The notes under the pieces: generated by a model
What the model saw: the letters and a program-made list of their open reading frames with translations, nothing else
What the model was told of the DNA's origin: nothing
Databases searched by the model: none
Part shown: one piece after another, positions 1-6,199 of the stretch
Layout of the letters: the number at the start of each line of letters is the position of its first letter
How positions within the stretch are numbered: position 1 is the stretch's first letter
NCBI GenBank assembly: GCA_020849725.1
Contig: JADLAZ010000210.1
Coordinates: 1 to 8,206 of the forward strand
Length of the DNA stretch: 8,206 nt
Direction: 5' to 3'
Source of the DNA: Chloroflexota bacterium
Lineage (GTDB): Bacteria; Chloroflexota; Chloroflexia; Thermomicrobiales; JADLAZ01
Position numbers and translations under genes: made by a program

Positions 1-51
1 CTGGTTGCCTCTTGTCTTGGTGGCTCGCATCCGACCACGGCCTTCAGCTCG

Positions 52-76
52 GCCGCACCGTCGTGCCGACGGCGGC
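52..76 (+). other. GC hairpin in leader
   Basis: CCGTCG (58-63), loop TGC, then CGACGG (67-72) form a perfect 6-bp stem. It is continued outward by GCCG (52-55) pairing with CGGC (73-76) across a 2-nt CA bulge, giving ten pairs in total. No T-run follows, so it is not a classical intrinsic terminator. It could be an mRNA leader structure, or chance in such GC-rich DNA. Confidence 0.3.
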
Positions 77-102
77 GCATCATCCCAGCCGCGTCGTTGG
101 AG

Positions 103-109
103 AGGAGGT
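103..109 (+). promoter_or_regulatory. Ribosome binding site of cpaB
   Basis: A full AGGAGGT Shine-Dalgarno sits 4 nt before the ATG at 114. It decides the start of cpaB against the longer frame opening at TTG 12. Confidence 0.8.
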
Positions 110-113
110 CGCG

Positions 114-836
114 ATGTCCCCGTTCCTGCATTCGGCGCCGCGCCGGGTGAGTCGCCGCGCCGTCCGCGCCGCTGGTGCCCTGCTGCTGGCCGCCGGCGCC
201 GTCCTGCTCAACCTCTGGTTCTGGGGTGCGACTGTGCGCGACGAGCCGGTCCTGGTCGCCCTGCGCGAGGTGCCGGCCGGCCAGCCGCTCGCCGCCGGCG
301 ACCTCGGCCGCCGCGCCGGCCGCTTACCGGCCGAGACGCGCGCCCGCGCCTTCCCACCGGGCCGGGCCGAGGATCTCCTCGGCCGCCCGGCCGCCCACCG
401 GCTCGCTCCCGGCGACGTGGTCACCGCCGCCAGCGTCGCCGATGTCCCCCAGCCCGCGCCCGGCCAGGTGGCGGTCGCCGTCGGCCTCAAGCCGGAGCTC
501 ACCCCGCCGCTCGCGCCCGGCGCCCGCGTCGACGTCCTCGCCCTGGGCGGGGCCAGCGCGCCGGCGGTGGCCGGCCCGAACGGCGCTGAGCGCCGGGCGC
601 TGGCGCGCGGCGCGACCGTCCAGTCGGTCGGCTACGCGGCGGGTGGCCTGGCCGGCGGCTCGCTCGGCGGCGCGGCGGCGGCGGCGCGGGCCGACCGCGC
701 GCCGGGCGGCGTCGTGTTGCTCGTCGCGGCCGACCAGGCCGGGCCGGTGCTGGCCGCCGCCGCGGCCGGCGGTGTGGCGCTGGCGCTGCTACCCGACGGC
801 GTTGCCGACACCGCCACGACGGGAGGCCGGCGATGA
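114..836 (+). CDS. cpaB: CpaB/RcpC-like Tad pilus assembly protein (SAF domain)
   Basis: This 240-residue protein has a basic N-terminus (1-17), one membrane anchor (about 18-38, ending LLNLWFWG) and an extracytoplasmic remainder. Residues 44-108 read as a SAF domain, with the hallmark REVPAGQPLAAGDL at 51-64. The RcpC/CpaB region follows: VAVAVGLKPELTPPLAPGARVDVLA (119-143) contains the conserved G-x-RVDVL turn, and VVLLVAADQAGPVLAAA (200-216) matches the 'value scanned by residues' stretch near the family C-terminus. Length is close to, or slightly below, the family norm. In diderms CpaB/RcpC works with the secretin, and no secretin follows here. The start at 114 is set by AGGAGGT. The stop overlaps the next start as ATGA, so the two genes are translationally coupled. 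The region at 176-195 is a Gly/Ala-rich low-complexity linker. Confidence 0.85.
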   Translation: MSPFLHSAPRRVSRRAVRAAGALLLAAGAVLLNLWFWGATVRDEPVLVALREVPAGQPLAAGDLGRRAGRLPAETRARAFPPGRAEDLLGRPAAHRLAPGDVVTAASVADVPQPAPGQVAVAVGLKPELTPPLAPGARVDVLALGGASAPAVAGPNGAERRALARGATVQSVGYAAGGLAGGSLGGAAAAARADRAPGGVVLLVAADQAGPVLAAAAAGGVALALLPDGVADTATTGGRR

Positions 837-2392
837 GCGTGACCGACGGGGCAGTGCTGCTCGTCGTCGGCCGGCCGGCGCCGGCGGCGGCCCTCCCGGA
901 GCGGCTGACGGCGCTGACCGGCGCGCCGCCGGAGCGCGCCCATTCGCCGGCCGGCGCGCTCGCCCGCGCTGGTCAGGGCGGCCTGGCGGCCGTCCTGCTG
1001 GAGGCAACGGCGCGCGGCGTGACGCCGGCGCTGGTCGCGGCGCTGGCGGCGACGGGGGCACGGGTGGCGGTGTTGGCCGACGCGCCGGCGGCTGTCGACC
1101 CAGCGTTCACCGCCGCCGGGGCGCTCATCCTGCCGATCACGCCGCCCCCCGACGCCGGCACGCTCCGGGCGCTGATCCGCCCGGCAGCGACCGGCGCCGC
1201 GCCGCTCCAGACCGGGCAGTCGGCGGCGGCCGACCGGACCCCGCCGCCGGCCGCGTGGCCGGCCCGGCCGGGCGCGGTGATTCCGCCACTCCCGGCACCT
1301 CCCGAACCGGCGGCGCCGCGCCCCTATGCCCGCCGGCTGGCCCTCCGGCACGGGGCGACGGACGACGCCGGTGCCGCTTTGCCCGACCCGACGCTGGCGT
1401 CGCCGCCGCCGCGCGACGCGGCCGTGACCGCGCGCCGCTCGCCCGACGGCGGCGTCCCAGCCGGTCGGATCGTCGGCATCCTGGGCACGCGCGGCGGCGA
1501 CGGCGGCACGCTCGTGGCCCATGCCCTGGCGGACGCCCTGGCCGAGGCCGGCCAGCCGGTCCTGCTGCTCGACGTCGATGCCGCCGGCGACCGCCTCGTC
1601 CCGCTGCTCGGCCTGGCCGCGCCGGGGGCCGGACTGGCGGCGCTGGCGCTGGCCGGTCCCCTCGGGACCGACGTCTGGCGGGCGGCGCTCGACGCCGAGC
1701 TGCGCCCGATCGGCCCGTGCCTGCTGGCGCTGCCCGGCCTGGAGCGGCCATCGGCGGCGGCGCTGCTGACCGACGGCCTCGTCGCCGCCCTGCTGGCCGA
1801 GGCGCGCCGCCGGGCTGCCTGGGTGGTCGTCGACCTCGGCCGCTGGTCGCCGCTGCCCTGGCAGCGCGCCGCGCGGCTCGCCTGCGACGAACTGCTGGTG
1901 GCGCTCGCCCCGACCGGCGCCGGCGTCGAGGCCGCGCGCGCGACGCTGCGCGAGCTGGCCGACGAGCCGGCCGGCCCGGCCGTCGCGCTCCTGCGCACCC
2001 GTGCCGACCGCCCCGGCGCCTTCCCGGCCGCCGAAGTCGCCACCGCGCTCGGCCGCCCCACCCTGGCCGCCGTGCCCGAGGACCCGGCCACCGTCGCCTG
2101 GGCGGCCGCGCAGCAGTTGCCCGTGACGCGCGCCCCCGGCCGGCTCGCCCCGGCCGTCCGCGCCCTGGCCGCCGCGCTGGCCGCCCGCGCCGGCGCGGCG
2201 GCGCCCGTCCCGGCCGCGCCGCTGCGAGCCCGCCGTCACCGTCAGGAGCGCCACCCCGCGCTCGCCCGCCTGGCGCCGGCCGCCCTCCTGGCCGGGCTGC
2301 GCGCCCGGCTCGTCGCCCGCCCGCGCGGCACGGCCGGCCGACCCGCCGGCGCGGTGCCCCGCCCGAAGGAGGCGTCGCGTGATCCTGCCTGA
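833..2392 (+). CDS. cpaE: CpaE/TadZ-like pilus localisation protein (pseudo-receiver plus MinD/ParA-type domain)
   Basis: This 519-residue protein has three parts. Residues 1-115 resemble a response-regulator receiver fold, but the phospho-acceptor Asp site in strand 3 is Glu (AVLLEA, E57) and the strand-5 Lys is Leu (LILPI, L100), so it should not be phosphorylated. A Pro/Ala-rich linker spans about 120-205. A MinD/ParA-like domain spans about 210-455. Its P-loop, ILGTRGGDGGTLVA (216-229), lacks both the signature and the catalytic Lys of the deviant Walker A. The switch strand VLLLDVDAAGDRL (243-254) and the VVVDLG strand (331-336) are recognisable. A basic tail (465-519) includes a possible amphipathic helix (about 475-497). 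In the Tad system TadZ/CpaE recruits the CpaF motor to a site in the cell and is often an atypical ATPase. It overlaps cpaB by 4 nt and cpaF by 14 nt. The family is fairly certain; ATP hydrolysis is doubtful. Confidence 0.8.
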   Translation: MSVTDGAVLLVVGRPAPAAALPERLTALTGAPPERAHSPAGALARAGQGGLAAVLLEATARGVTPALVAALAATGARVAVLADAPAAVDPAFTAAGALILPITPPPDAGTLRALIRPAATGAAPLQTGQSAAADRTPPPAAWPARPGAVIPPLPAPPEPAAPRPYARRLALRHGATDDAGAALPDPTLASPPPRDAAVTARRSPDGGVPAGRIVGILGTRGGDGGTLVAHALADALAEAGQPVLLLDVDAAGDRLVPLLGLAAPGAGLAALALAGPLGTDVWRAALDAELRPIGPCLLALPGLERPSAAALLTDGLVAALLAEARRRAAWVVVDLGRWSPLPWQRAARLACDELLVALAPTGAGVEAARATLRELADEPAGPAVALLRTRADRPGAFPAAEVATALGRPTLAAVPEDPATVAWAAAQQLPVTRAPGRLAPAVRALAAALAARAGAAAPVPAAPLRARRHRQERHPALARLAPAALLAGLRARLVARPRGTAGRPAGAVPRPKEASRDPA

Positions 2393-3743
2393 GCGCTACG
2401 ACCCGATCCTCGACGCCGGCCGCCGCGCCCTCCAGCGCGAGGCCGCCGCCCGCGGCGTGACCCGCCCGGCCGAGCTGCCCGACGCCGTCGTCGATGCCTG
2501 CTGCGCCGAGGCGATCGCCGCCTTCAACCGCGGCCTGCTCTTCCGCGACGCCGAGGCCGAGGCCGGGAGCGCCGGTCCGGTCCTCCCCTACCGCGACGAC
2601 GCCGCCGGCCGCGCCGTCGTGCGGGCCTACCTGCTCGGCTTTGGCCCGGCCGACGAGCCGCTGCGCGACGACACGCTCGAGGATCTGTGCATCCAGGGCC
2701 ACGCCACCTTCATCGCCCGCTACGGCCACTCCGACGACCCGACCGCCCCGCCGCCCGGCAAGCGCCTCATCGCCGGCTGCTTCCGCGACGACCGCCACCT
2801 CGTCGACGTCTTCCGGACCCGGCTGGAGGAGGTCGGCGCCGTCTGGGATCCGGCCCACCGCATTTGCGACGCCGTCCTGCCCGGCGGCGTCCGCTTCCAC
2901 GGCGTCCTGCCACCGCCCGGCCACGACCGGCCGGTCGTCGTCCACCTGCGTCGCCGCCGCGCCGCCCCGCTGACGCTGGCCGACCTCACCCGCCGCCGCA
3001 CGCTCTCGCCGGCGATGGCCACCTTCCTCACCGCTGCCCTCAAGGCCGGCCTGAGCCTGCTCATCGCCGGCGCACCCGGCAGCGGCAAGACGCGCACGCT
3101 CGACGCGCTGTTGCTGACGCTCGACGACTTCGAGGAGCACCTGGTCATCATCGAGTCGCAGCCGGAGCTGGCGGTCGCCGACCCGGCCGCCCGCGACGCC
3201 GCCGTCCACGTCACGGCCCACCTGACCGGCGGCCCGGCCGGCGACGGCGGCGGGACGATCGGTCAGCGTGAGCTGGTGCGGGCCGCCCAGCGCGAGGCGC
3301 CGACGCGCGTCATCGTCGGCGAGCTGCGCGGCGCCGAGGCCTACGACTGGCTGCTGGCGCTCAACTTGGGCGCCGACGGCAGTCTGACGACGATCCACGC
3401 CAACTCCTGCCGCCACGCGCTGGTCAAACTGGCCACCTACGTCCTGATGGCCGGCGAGGAGATCCCGCCGCGTCAGGTGGCCGAGATGATCGCGTCGAGC
3501 GTCACCCTGGTCCTCTTCCAGAAGCGCGACCCGCGCACCGGCGTCCGGCGGATCATGGAGCTCTGCGAGGTCGGCCCGTGCGCCGGCGGCGACGTCCCGG
3601 CGCTCAGCCCGATCTTCGCCTGGGACGCCGCCCGCGGCCGTCACGTCCGGGTCGGGCCGTGGCCGGCCTGCGCCGACCGGCTGTCCGAGCTCGACCTGCC
3701 GACCGGGCTCGAGGAGGAGGCCGGCGATGCCGCCGCCGGTTGA
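2379..3743 (+). CDS. cpaF: CpaF/TadA-type secretion ATPase, motor of the Tad pilus
   Basis: This 454-residue cytoplasmic hexameric motor of the VirB11/GspE superfamily powers Flp polymerisation. The N-terminal domain carries the family stretch DDTLEDLCIQGHATFIARYG (97-116), which corresponds to 'DPxVtEImvnGpxxvyverrG'. The middle region DAVLPGGVRFHGVLPP (164-179) is also typical. Catalytic motifs are Walker A GAPGSGKT (231-238), an Asp-box region VIIESQPELAV (256-266) with E259 kept but the usual next Asp replaced by Ser, Walker B region RVIVGELRGAEAYDWL (310-325), and His box GSLTTIHANS (334-343), a near-perfect match. The start is GTG at 2379, 6 nt after AAGGAGG (2366-2372). This puts it 14 nt inside the cpaE frame, a coupled arrangement. 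The Ser in the Asp box and QREAPT (304-309), where 'LRMRPD' is usual, mark a divergent but probably active CpaF. Confidence 0.93.
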   Translation: MILPERYDPILDAGRRALQREAAARGVTRPAELPDAVVDACCAEAIAAFNRGLLFRDAEAEAGSAGPVLPYRDDAAGRAVVRAYLLGFGPADEPLRDDTLEDLCIQGHATFIARYGHSDDPTAPPPGKRLIAGCFRDDRHLVDVFRTRLEEVGAVWDPAHRICDAVLPGGVRFHGVLPPPGHDRPVVVHLRRRRAAPLTLADLTRRRTLSPAMATFLTAALKAGLSLLIAGAPGSGKTRTLDALLLTLDDFEEHLVIIESQPELAVADPAARDAAVHVTAHLTGGPAGDGGGTIGQRELVRAAQREAPTRVIVGELRGAEAYDWLLALNLGADGSLTTIHANSCRHALVKLATYVLMAGEEIPPRQVAEMIASSVTLVLFQKRDPRTGVRRIMELCEVGPCAGGDVPALSPIFAWDAARGRHVRVGPWPACADRLSELDLPTGLEEEAGDAAAG

Positions 3744-3767
3744 GATGACCGCCGCCGCGACGGGGTT

Positions 3768-3800
3768 CCGTCGGACGGCCGTCGGATGGCCGTCGGATCG
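3768..3800 (+). repeat. Three tandem 11-bp units, CCGTCGGAYGG
   Basis: Units are CCGTCGGACGG (3768-3778), CCGTCGGATGG (3779-3789) and CCGTCGGATCG (3790-3800). They run head to tail with no spacer, and the third differs in its last two bases. They sit just after the cpaF stop. An 11-bp period is close to one DNA helical turn, so repeated protein-binding sites facing the same side are possible. Slippage-derived repetition in GC-rich non-coding DNA is the simpler explanation. Confidence 0.75.
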
Positions 3801-3919
3801 GTGTGGGACCATCGCGGGCAACCGGGCGCATCGCCGGGCAACCCCGCCGCTCGCGTCCGGCTCACCGCCGGCTCGACGCCGGTCCCCGCGCGCCGCTGGC
3901 CAGCGACGGGCGCGCCGGC

Positions 3920-3926
3920 AAGGAGG
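3920..3926 (+). promoter_or_regulatory. Ribosome binding site of tadB
   Basis: AAGGAGG lies 8 nt before ATG 3935. This decides the tadB start against an in-phase GTG at 3803, which would add 44 Arg/Pro-rich residues in front of the first membrane helix. Confidence 0.8.
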
Positions 3927-3934
3927 CGTGGACG

Positions 3935-4852
3935 ATGGCGCTCATCCTGGGGCTGCTGATGGGACTCGGCCTGGCCGCCGCCTGGCTGGCGCTGACGGCT
4001 GACGCCGCGGCCCCGGCGCCGCGCCCGGCCGCCCGCCTCGCCGGCGAGCCGGCGCTGGCGCGGCTGGGCGGCTGGCTGCGCCGGGCGGGCGTGGCGCTCA
4101 CGCCCGGCGGCTTCCTGCTGCGCTGCGGGCTCGGGGGCGCCGTCGCCGGCCTCGTGCTGCTGGCGCTGACCGGCTCGCCGATCCTGGCGCTCGGCGCGGT
4201 CGCTGTCGGGCTGGCGCTGCTGGCCAGCGCCCTCGACGCGCGCGGCGCGGCGGCCGAGCGGCGCACGCTGCTCGACCTGGAGGTCGCCGTCGGCCAGCTG
4301 CGCGCCCTCATCGCCGCCGGCGCCGGCCCGGCGGCCGCCGTCGACGAGCTGGCCCGCCATGGTCCGGACCGGCTGCGCCCGGCCTTCGCCCGCGCCGCCC
4401 GGGCGGCTGGGCTCGCCGGCGGCGGGCTGGCGGCCGGGCTCGAACGCCTGCGCGCCGAGGTCGGCCCGGCCGCCGACGACCTGGTCGAGGCGCTGGCGAT
4501 CGCCCACCGCGCCGGCGCCGGCGCGCTGCCGGCGGTGCTCGACCAACTCGCCGACGCGCTGCACGGCCGGCGGCGGGTCGAGGCGGCGATCGCCACCGCC
4601 CAGCACCGCATGACGCTCCAGGGCCGGGCGCTGGCCGTCGCGCCGCTGGCGATGCTGCTGCTCCTGCGCTGGCTCGCGCCCGAGTATGCCGCCGTCTATG
4701 ACACGCCGGCCGGGGCGGCCTGGCTGGCGCTCATCGCCGGTCTGGTCGCGGCCGGCTACCTGCTGATGCGCCGGCTCGGCCGCGTCGCGCCGCCGCCCCG
4801 GCTGCGCCCGGCCACTCCAGACGGCGCCAGGGAGGGCGAGGACGATGGGTGA
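3935..4852 (+). CDS. tadB: TadB-like inner-membrane platform protein (T2SSF domain)
   Basis: This 305-residue polytopic membrane protein has predicted helices at about 2-20, 63-80, 84-100, 231-247 and 261-277. The cytoplasmic part between the third and fourth helices (about 110-230) is a GspF/T2SSF domain. It opens with LLDLEVAVGQLRALIAAGAG (112-131), matching the family 'lpdaldlLaxaLrAGxs' start, and continues through LVEALAIAHRAGAGALPAVL (183-202), the usual 'lxxAlrlaxrtGgxLxevL' stretch, to the basic helix GRRRVEAAIATAQ (211-223) before the membrane. With TadC it forms the platform that CpaF turns or pushes to add pilin subunits. The start is fixed by AAGGAGG at 3920-3926. The gene ends 8 nt inside tadC, so translation of the pair is coupled. 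Assignment to TadB rather than TadC follows from gene order and domain placement. Confidence 0.87.
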   Translation: MALILGLLMGLGLAAAWLALTADAAAPAPRPAARLAGEPALARLGGWLRRAGVALTPGGFLLRCGLGGAVAGLVLLALTGSPILALGAVAVGLALLASALDARGAAAERRTLLDLEVAVGQLRALIAAGAGPAAAVDELARHGPDRLRPAFARAARAAGLAGGGLAAGLERLRAEVGPAADDLVEALAIAHRAGAGALPAVLDQLADALHGRRRVEAAIATAQHRMTLQGRALAVAPLAMLLLLRWLAPEYAAVYDTPAGAAWLALIAGLVAAGYLLMRRLGRVAPPPRLRPATPDGAREGEDDG

Positions 4853-5801
4853 GCCGAACGCGCCGCTGCTGCTCGGGCTGCTGCTCGGGCTCGCCACCTA
4901 TCTGGTGGTCGTCACCGTCGCCGTCGGGCCGGATCGCCCGGCGCTGGCCGAGTGGCTGCGCCGCTGCGAGCGCCGGCCGCCGGGTCGGTCGGCGGGCGCG
5001 GTCGCGCCGGAGCGCCGCAGCCCGCTGCTGGACGGCGCGCTCGGGGCGCCGCTGGCGGCGGGGGCGCGGGCGGCGCTGCGCCTGGCCGACGCGGCCGGGC
5101 TGGGCCAGCCGACGCGCCTGCGGCAACGTCTGGCGCTGGCCGGTCACGGCGAGCCGGTCGACCACTACGCCCAGAAGCTCGGCTGCGCCGCCATCCTGGC
5201 CGTCCTCGGGCTGACGCTGCTCGGCCTGGCAGCACCGCTGGCAGCCGTCGGGCGCGGTCAGGCCCTGCCCTGGTGGGTGCCGCTCGCGCTCGGCGCGCTC
5301 GGCTTTTGCCTGCCCGACCTGGCCGTCGGGCGCGCGCTGCGCCAGCGGCAGGCGCTGCTGCGGGCCGGGCTGCCAGCCCTGCTCGACCGGCTGGGGCTGC
5401 ACCTGGCGGCCGGCCTCGGCCTGCGCGCCGGGCTCGACAGCGCCGTCCGGGGCGGCGGGCCGCTGGCGGCGCTGCTGGAGCCGGCGCTGACGGGCGCGCG
5501 GCTGGGCGGGGTCGGGCTGCCGGTCGGGCTGCACTCGCTGGCCGACGACTGGGAGCTGGCCGAGTTGCACACGCTGGCGACGCTGGTCGGGCTGGGCGAG
5601 GCGCGCGGGGTGGCCATCGGCGCGCCGCTGGCCCGGCTGGCCGAGGAGCTGCGCGCCGACGAGCGCGAGCGCCGGCAGCGCGCCGGCGAGGCGGCCACGC
5701 TCAAGCAGGCGATCCCGGTCGCGACGCTAATGCTGCTCGCCTTCGCCCTGCTGCTGCTGCTGCCCGCCGTCGACAACGTCCTGGCGCTCCGCCCGCGCTG
5801 A
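4845..5801 (+). CDS. tadC: TadC-like inner-membrane platform protein (T2SSF domain)
   Basis: This 318-residue protein has predicted membrane helices at about 7-26, 111-135, 142-160 and 289-308. The T2SSF domain lies at about 168-300. It starts with RQALLRAGLPALLDRLGLHL (168-187) and AAGLGLRAGLDSAV (188-201), the classical 'lPxxldxlaxxleaGlxlxxAl' pattern. It ends with a charged helix ERERRQRAGEAATLKQAIPV (273-292) leading into the last membrane helix, as in TadC proteins. LPDLAVGRALRQRQ (156-169) is the usual entry into the domain after helix 3. It pairs with TadB as the second platform subunit. The ATG at 4845 lies inside the tadB 3' end (8-nt overlap) and has a GGAGG-type site at 4831-4835. 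The linker at 44-60 is Arg/Pro-rich and poorly conserved in character. Confidence 0.87.
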   Translation: MGEPNAPLLLGLLLGLATYLVVVTVAVGPDRPALAEWLRRCERRPPGRSAGAVAPERRSPLLDGALGAPLAAGARAALRLADAAGLGQPTRLRQRLALAGHGEPVDHYAQKLGCAAILAVLGLTLLGLAAPLAAVGRGQALPWWVPLALGALGFCLPDLAVGRALRQRQALLRAGLPALLDRLGLHLAAGLGLRAGLDSAVRGGGPLAALLEPALTGARLGGVGLPVGLHSLADDWELAELHTLATLVGLGEARGVAIGAPLARLAEELRADERERRQRAGEAATLKQAIPVATLMLLAFALLLLLPAVDNVLALRPR

Positions 5802-5930
5802 CGGTGGGCGCCAGCACCACGCCTGCCCATTCGGAGAAAGGAGTCGCCGCTGAGTGATCGTCCGGCCCACCCCGACGCCCGCGCCGTCAATCGTCCGCGT
5901 TCGCCGCTCAGCCACGGGAAGGAGACCGTC
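5802..5930 (+). other. Intergenic gap between tadC and flp, with an extra Shine-Dalgarno-like site
   Basis: This 129-nt gap precedes the pilin gene, where a separate promoter or processed 5' end would be expected because pilin is usually made in excess. It contains two ribosome-binding-like sites: AAAGGAG at 5837-5843, and the flp site AAGGAG at 5919-5924. The first faces CTG 5850 (in phase with flp, 27 codons upstream) and GTG 5854 (out of phase, about 10 nt away). The gap also has short direct repeats, ATCGTCCG at 5857-5864 and 5890-5897, and TCGCCGCTSAG at 5844-5854 and 5901-5911. No persuasive promoter or terminator was seen. Confidence 0.5.
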
Positions 5931-6167
5931 ATGGACCGCGTCATCCGTCTCGTCGTCCTCGCCCAACTCCGCCTGGCCGCCTCGATCGCCCGCCACCCGG
6001 CCCTGCGCCTGGCCGGCGCGCGCGAGGGACAGACCACGATCGAGTGGGTGCTGATCGCCGCCACGCTCGCCACCGGCGTCGTCGTCGCGCTCGGCGTGCT
6101 GACCGGCGCGATCTCCGACTACATCACCGCCCTCGTCGACTACCTGAATACGCACAAGCCGGTCTGA
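5931..6167 (+). CDS. flp: Flp-family type IVb pilin, the major Tad pilus subunit
   Basis: This 78-residue prepilin has a 33-residue leader that is long and only mildly basic. It is followed by the cleavage junction G33 | QTTIEW, in which Glu is at mature position 5 (E38), as required for prepilin-peptidase processing and subunit registry. Family members usually have Tyr next to this Glu ('EY'); here it is Trp (W39). The mature part would be about 45 residues: a hydrophobic polymerisation helix (TIEWVLIAATLATGVVVALG, 36-55, and onward) and a short tail ending NTHKPV. The start ATG at 5931 has AAGGAG at 5919-5924, 6 nt away. Its place directly after tadC and before the tadE-type genes is the normal Tad order. 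Maturation would need a TadV/CpaA peptidase, which is not in the window. Confidence 0.88.
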   Translation: MDRVIRLVVLAQLRLAASIARHPALRLAGAREGQTTIEWVLIAATLATGVVVALGVLTGAISDYITALVDYLNTHKPV

Positions 6168-6186
6168 GCTCGCCGCGTGACTACCA

Positions 6187-6199
6187 GGGGGATGACCCC
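6187..6199 (+). promoter_or_regulatory. Hairpin over the tadE ribosome binding site
   Basis: GGGG (6187-6190), loop GATGA, CCCC (6196-6199) fold directly before ATG 6200. The G-run is the core of the tadE Shine-Dalgarno (AGGGGGA, 6186-6192), so pairing would hide it. The stem is only 4 bp but all G-C. It could lower tadE translation relative to flp on a shared mRNA. The base pairing is seen in the sequence; the effect is inferred. Confidence 0.4.

Larger units (their letters stand above)
1..113 (+). other. 5' leader upstream of the tad block
   Basis: This 113-nt stretch lies before the first gene. An open frame in phase with cpaB reaches back to a TTG at 12, but its first 34 residues look nothing like a CpaB N-terminus and lack a ribosome binding site, so I treat the stretch as non-coding. 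It holds a GC hairpin (52-76) and the cpaB Shine-Dalgarno. I could not identify a convincing -35/-10 pair, so the promoter may lie upstream of the window or be of a type I cannot recognise. Confidence 0.5.
3744..3934 (+). other. Intergenic gap between cpaF and tadB
   Basis: These 191 nt interrupt an otherwise overlapping gene block. Frames crossing it (for example from ATG 3745, ATG 3786, or the in-phase tadB extension from GTG 3803) lack ribosome binding sites and encode Arg/Pro/Ala-rich low-complexity peptides, so I call it non-coding. It contains the 11-bp tandem repeat at 3768-3800. A near-copy pair, ATCGCGGGCAACC (3811-3823) and ATCGCCGGGCAACC (3830-3843), follows. A short CCGGC/GCCGG hairpin lies at 3857-3871, and the tadB Shine-Dalgarno is at its end. 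A promoter or mRNA-processing site is possible; no clear -35/-10 pair was seen. Confidence 0.55.

Noticed and set aside
12..113. In-phase N-terminal extension of cpaB from TTG 12
   Set aside because: It has no Shine-Dalgarno and an atypical peptide, whereas AGGAGGT stands directly before ATG 114.
632..2254. 540-codon open frame on the - strand
   Set aside because: It is antisense to cpaB/cpaE, rich in Arg, Gly and Gln with no motif or ribosome binding site; a composition artefact.
175..2382. 735-codon open frame on the + strand in another phase
   Set aside because: It overlaps cpaB and cpaE throughout and reads as an Arg/Pro/Ala-rich frame-shifted shadow.
1137..3821. 894-codon open frame on the - strand
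   Set aside because: It lies antisense to cpaE and cpaF, has low-complexity Arg/Gly/Ala content and no recognisable domain. Long antisense frames are expected at this GC content, while the + strand has clear motifs.
3745..4002. Small ORF starting in the cpaF-tadB gap (also ATG 3786, 57 codons)
   Set aside because: These have no ribosome binding site, run into tadB in another phase, and have low-complexity Arg/Pro content.
5806..5830. Sigma-54-like GG-N10-GC spacing before flp
   Set aside because: Such dinucleotide spacing is frequent by chance in GC-rich DNA and the remaining consensus bases do not match.
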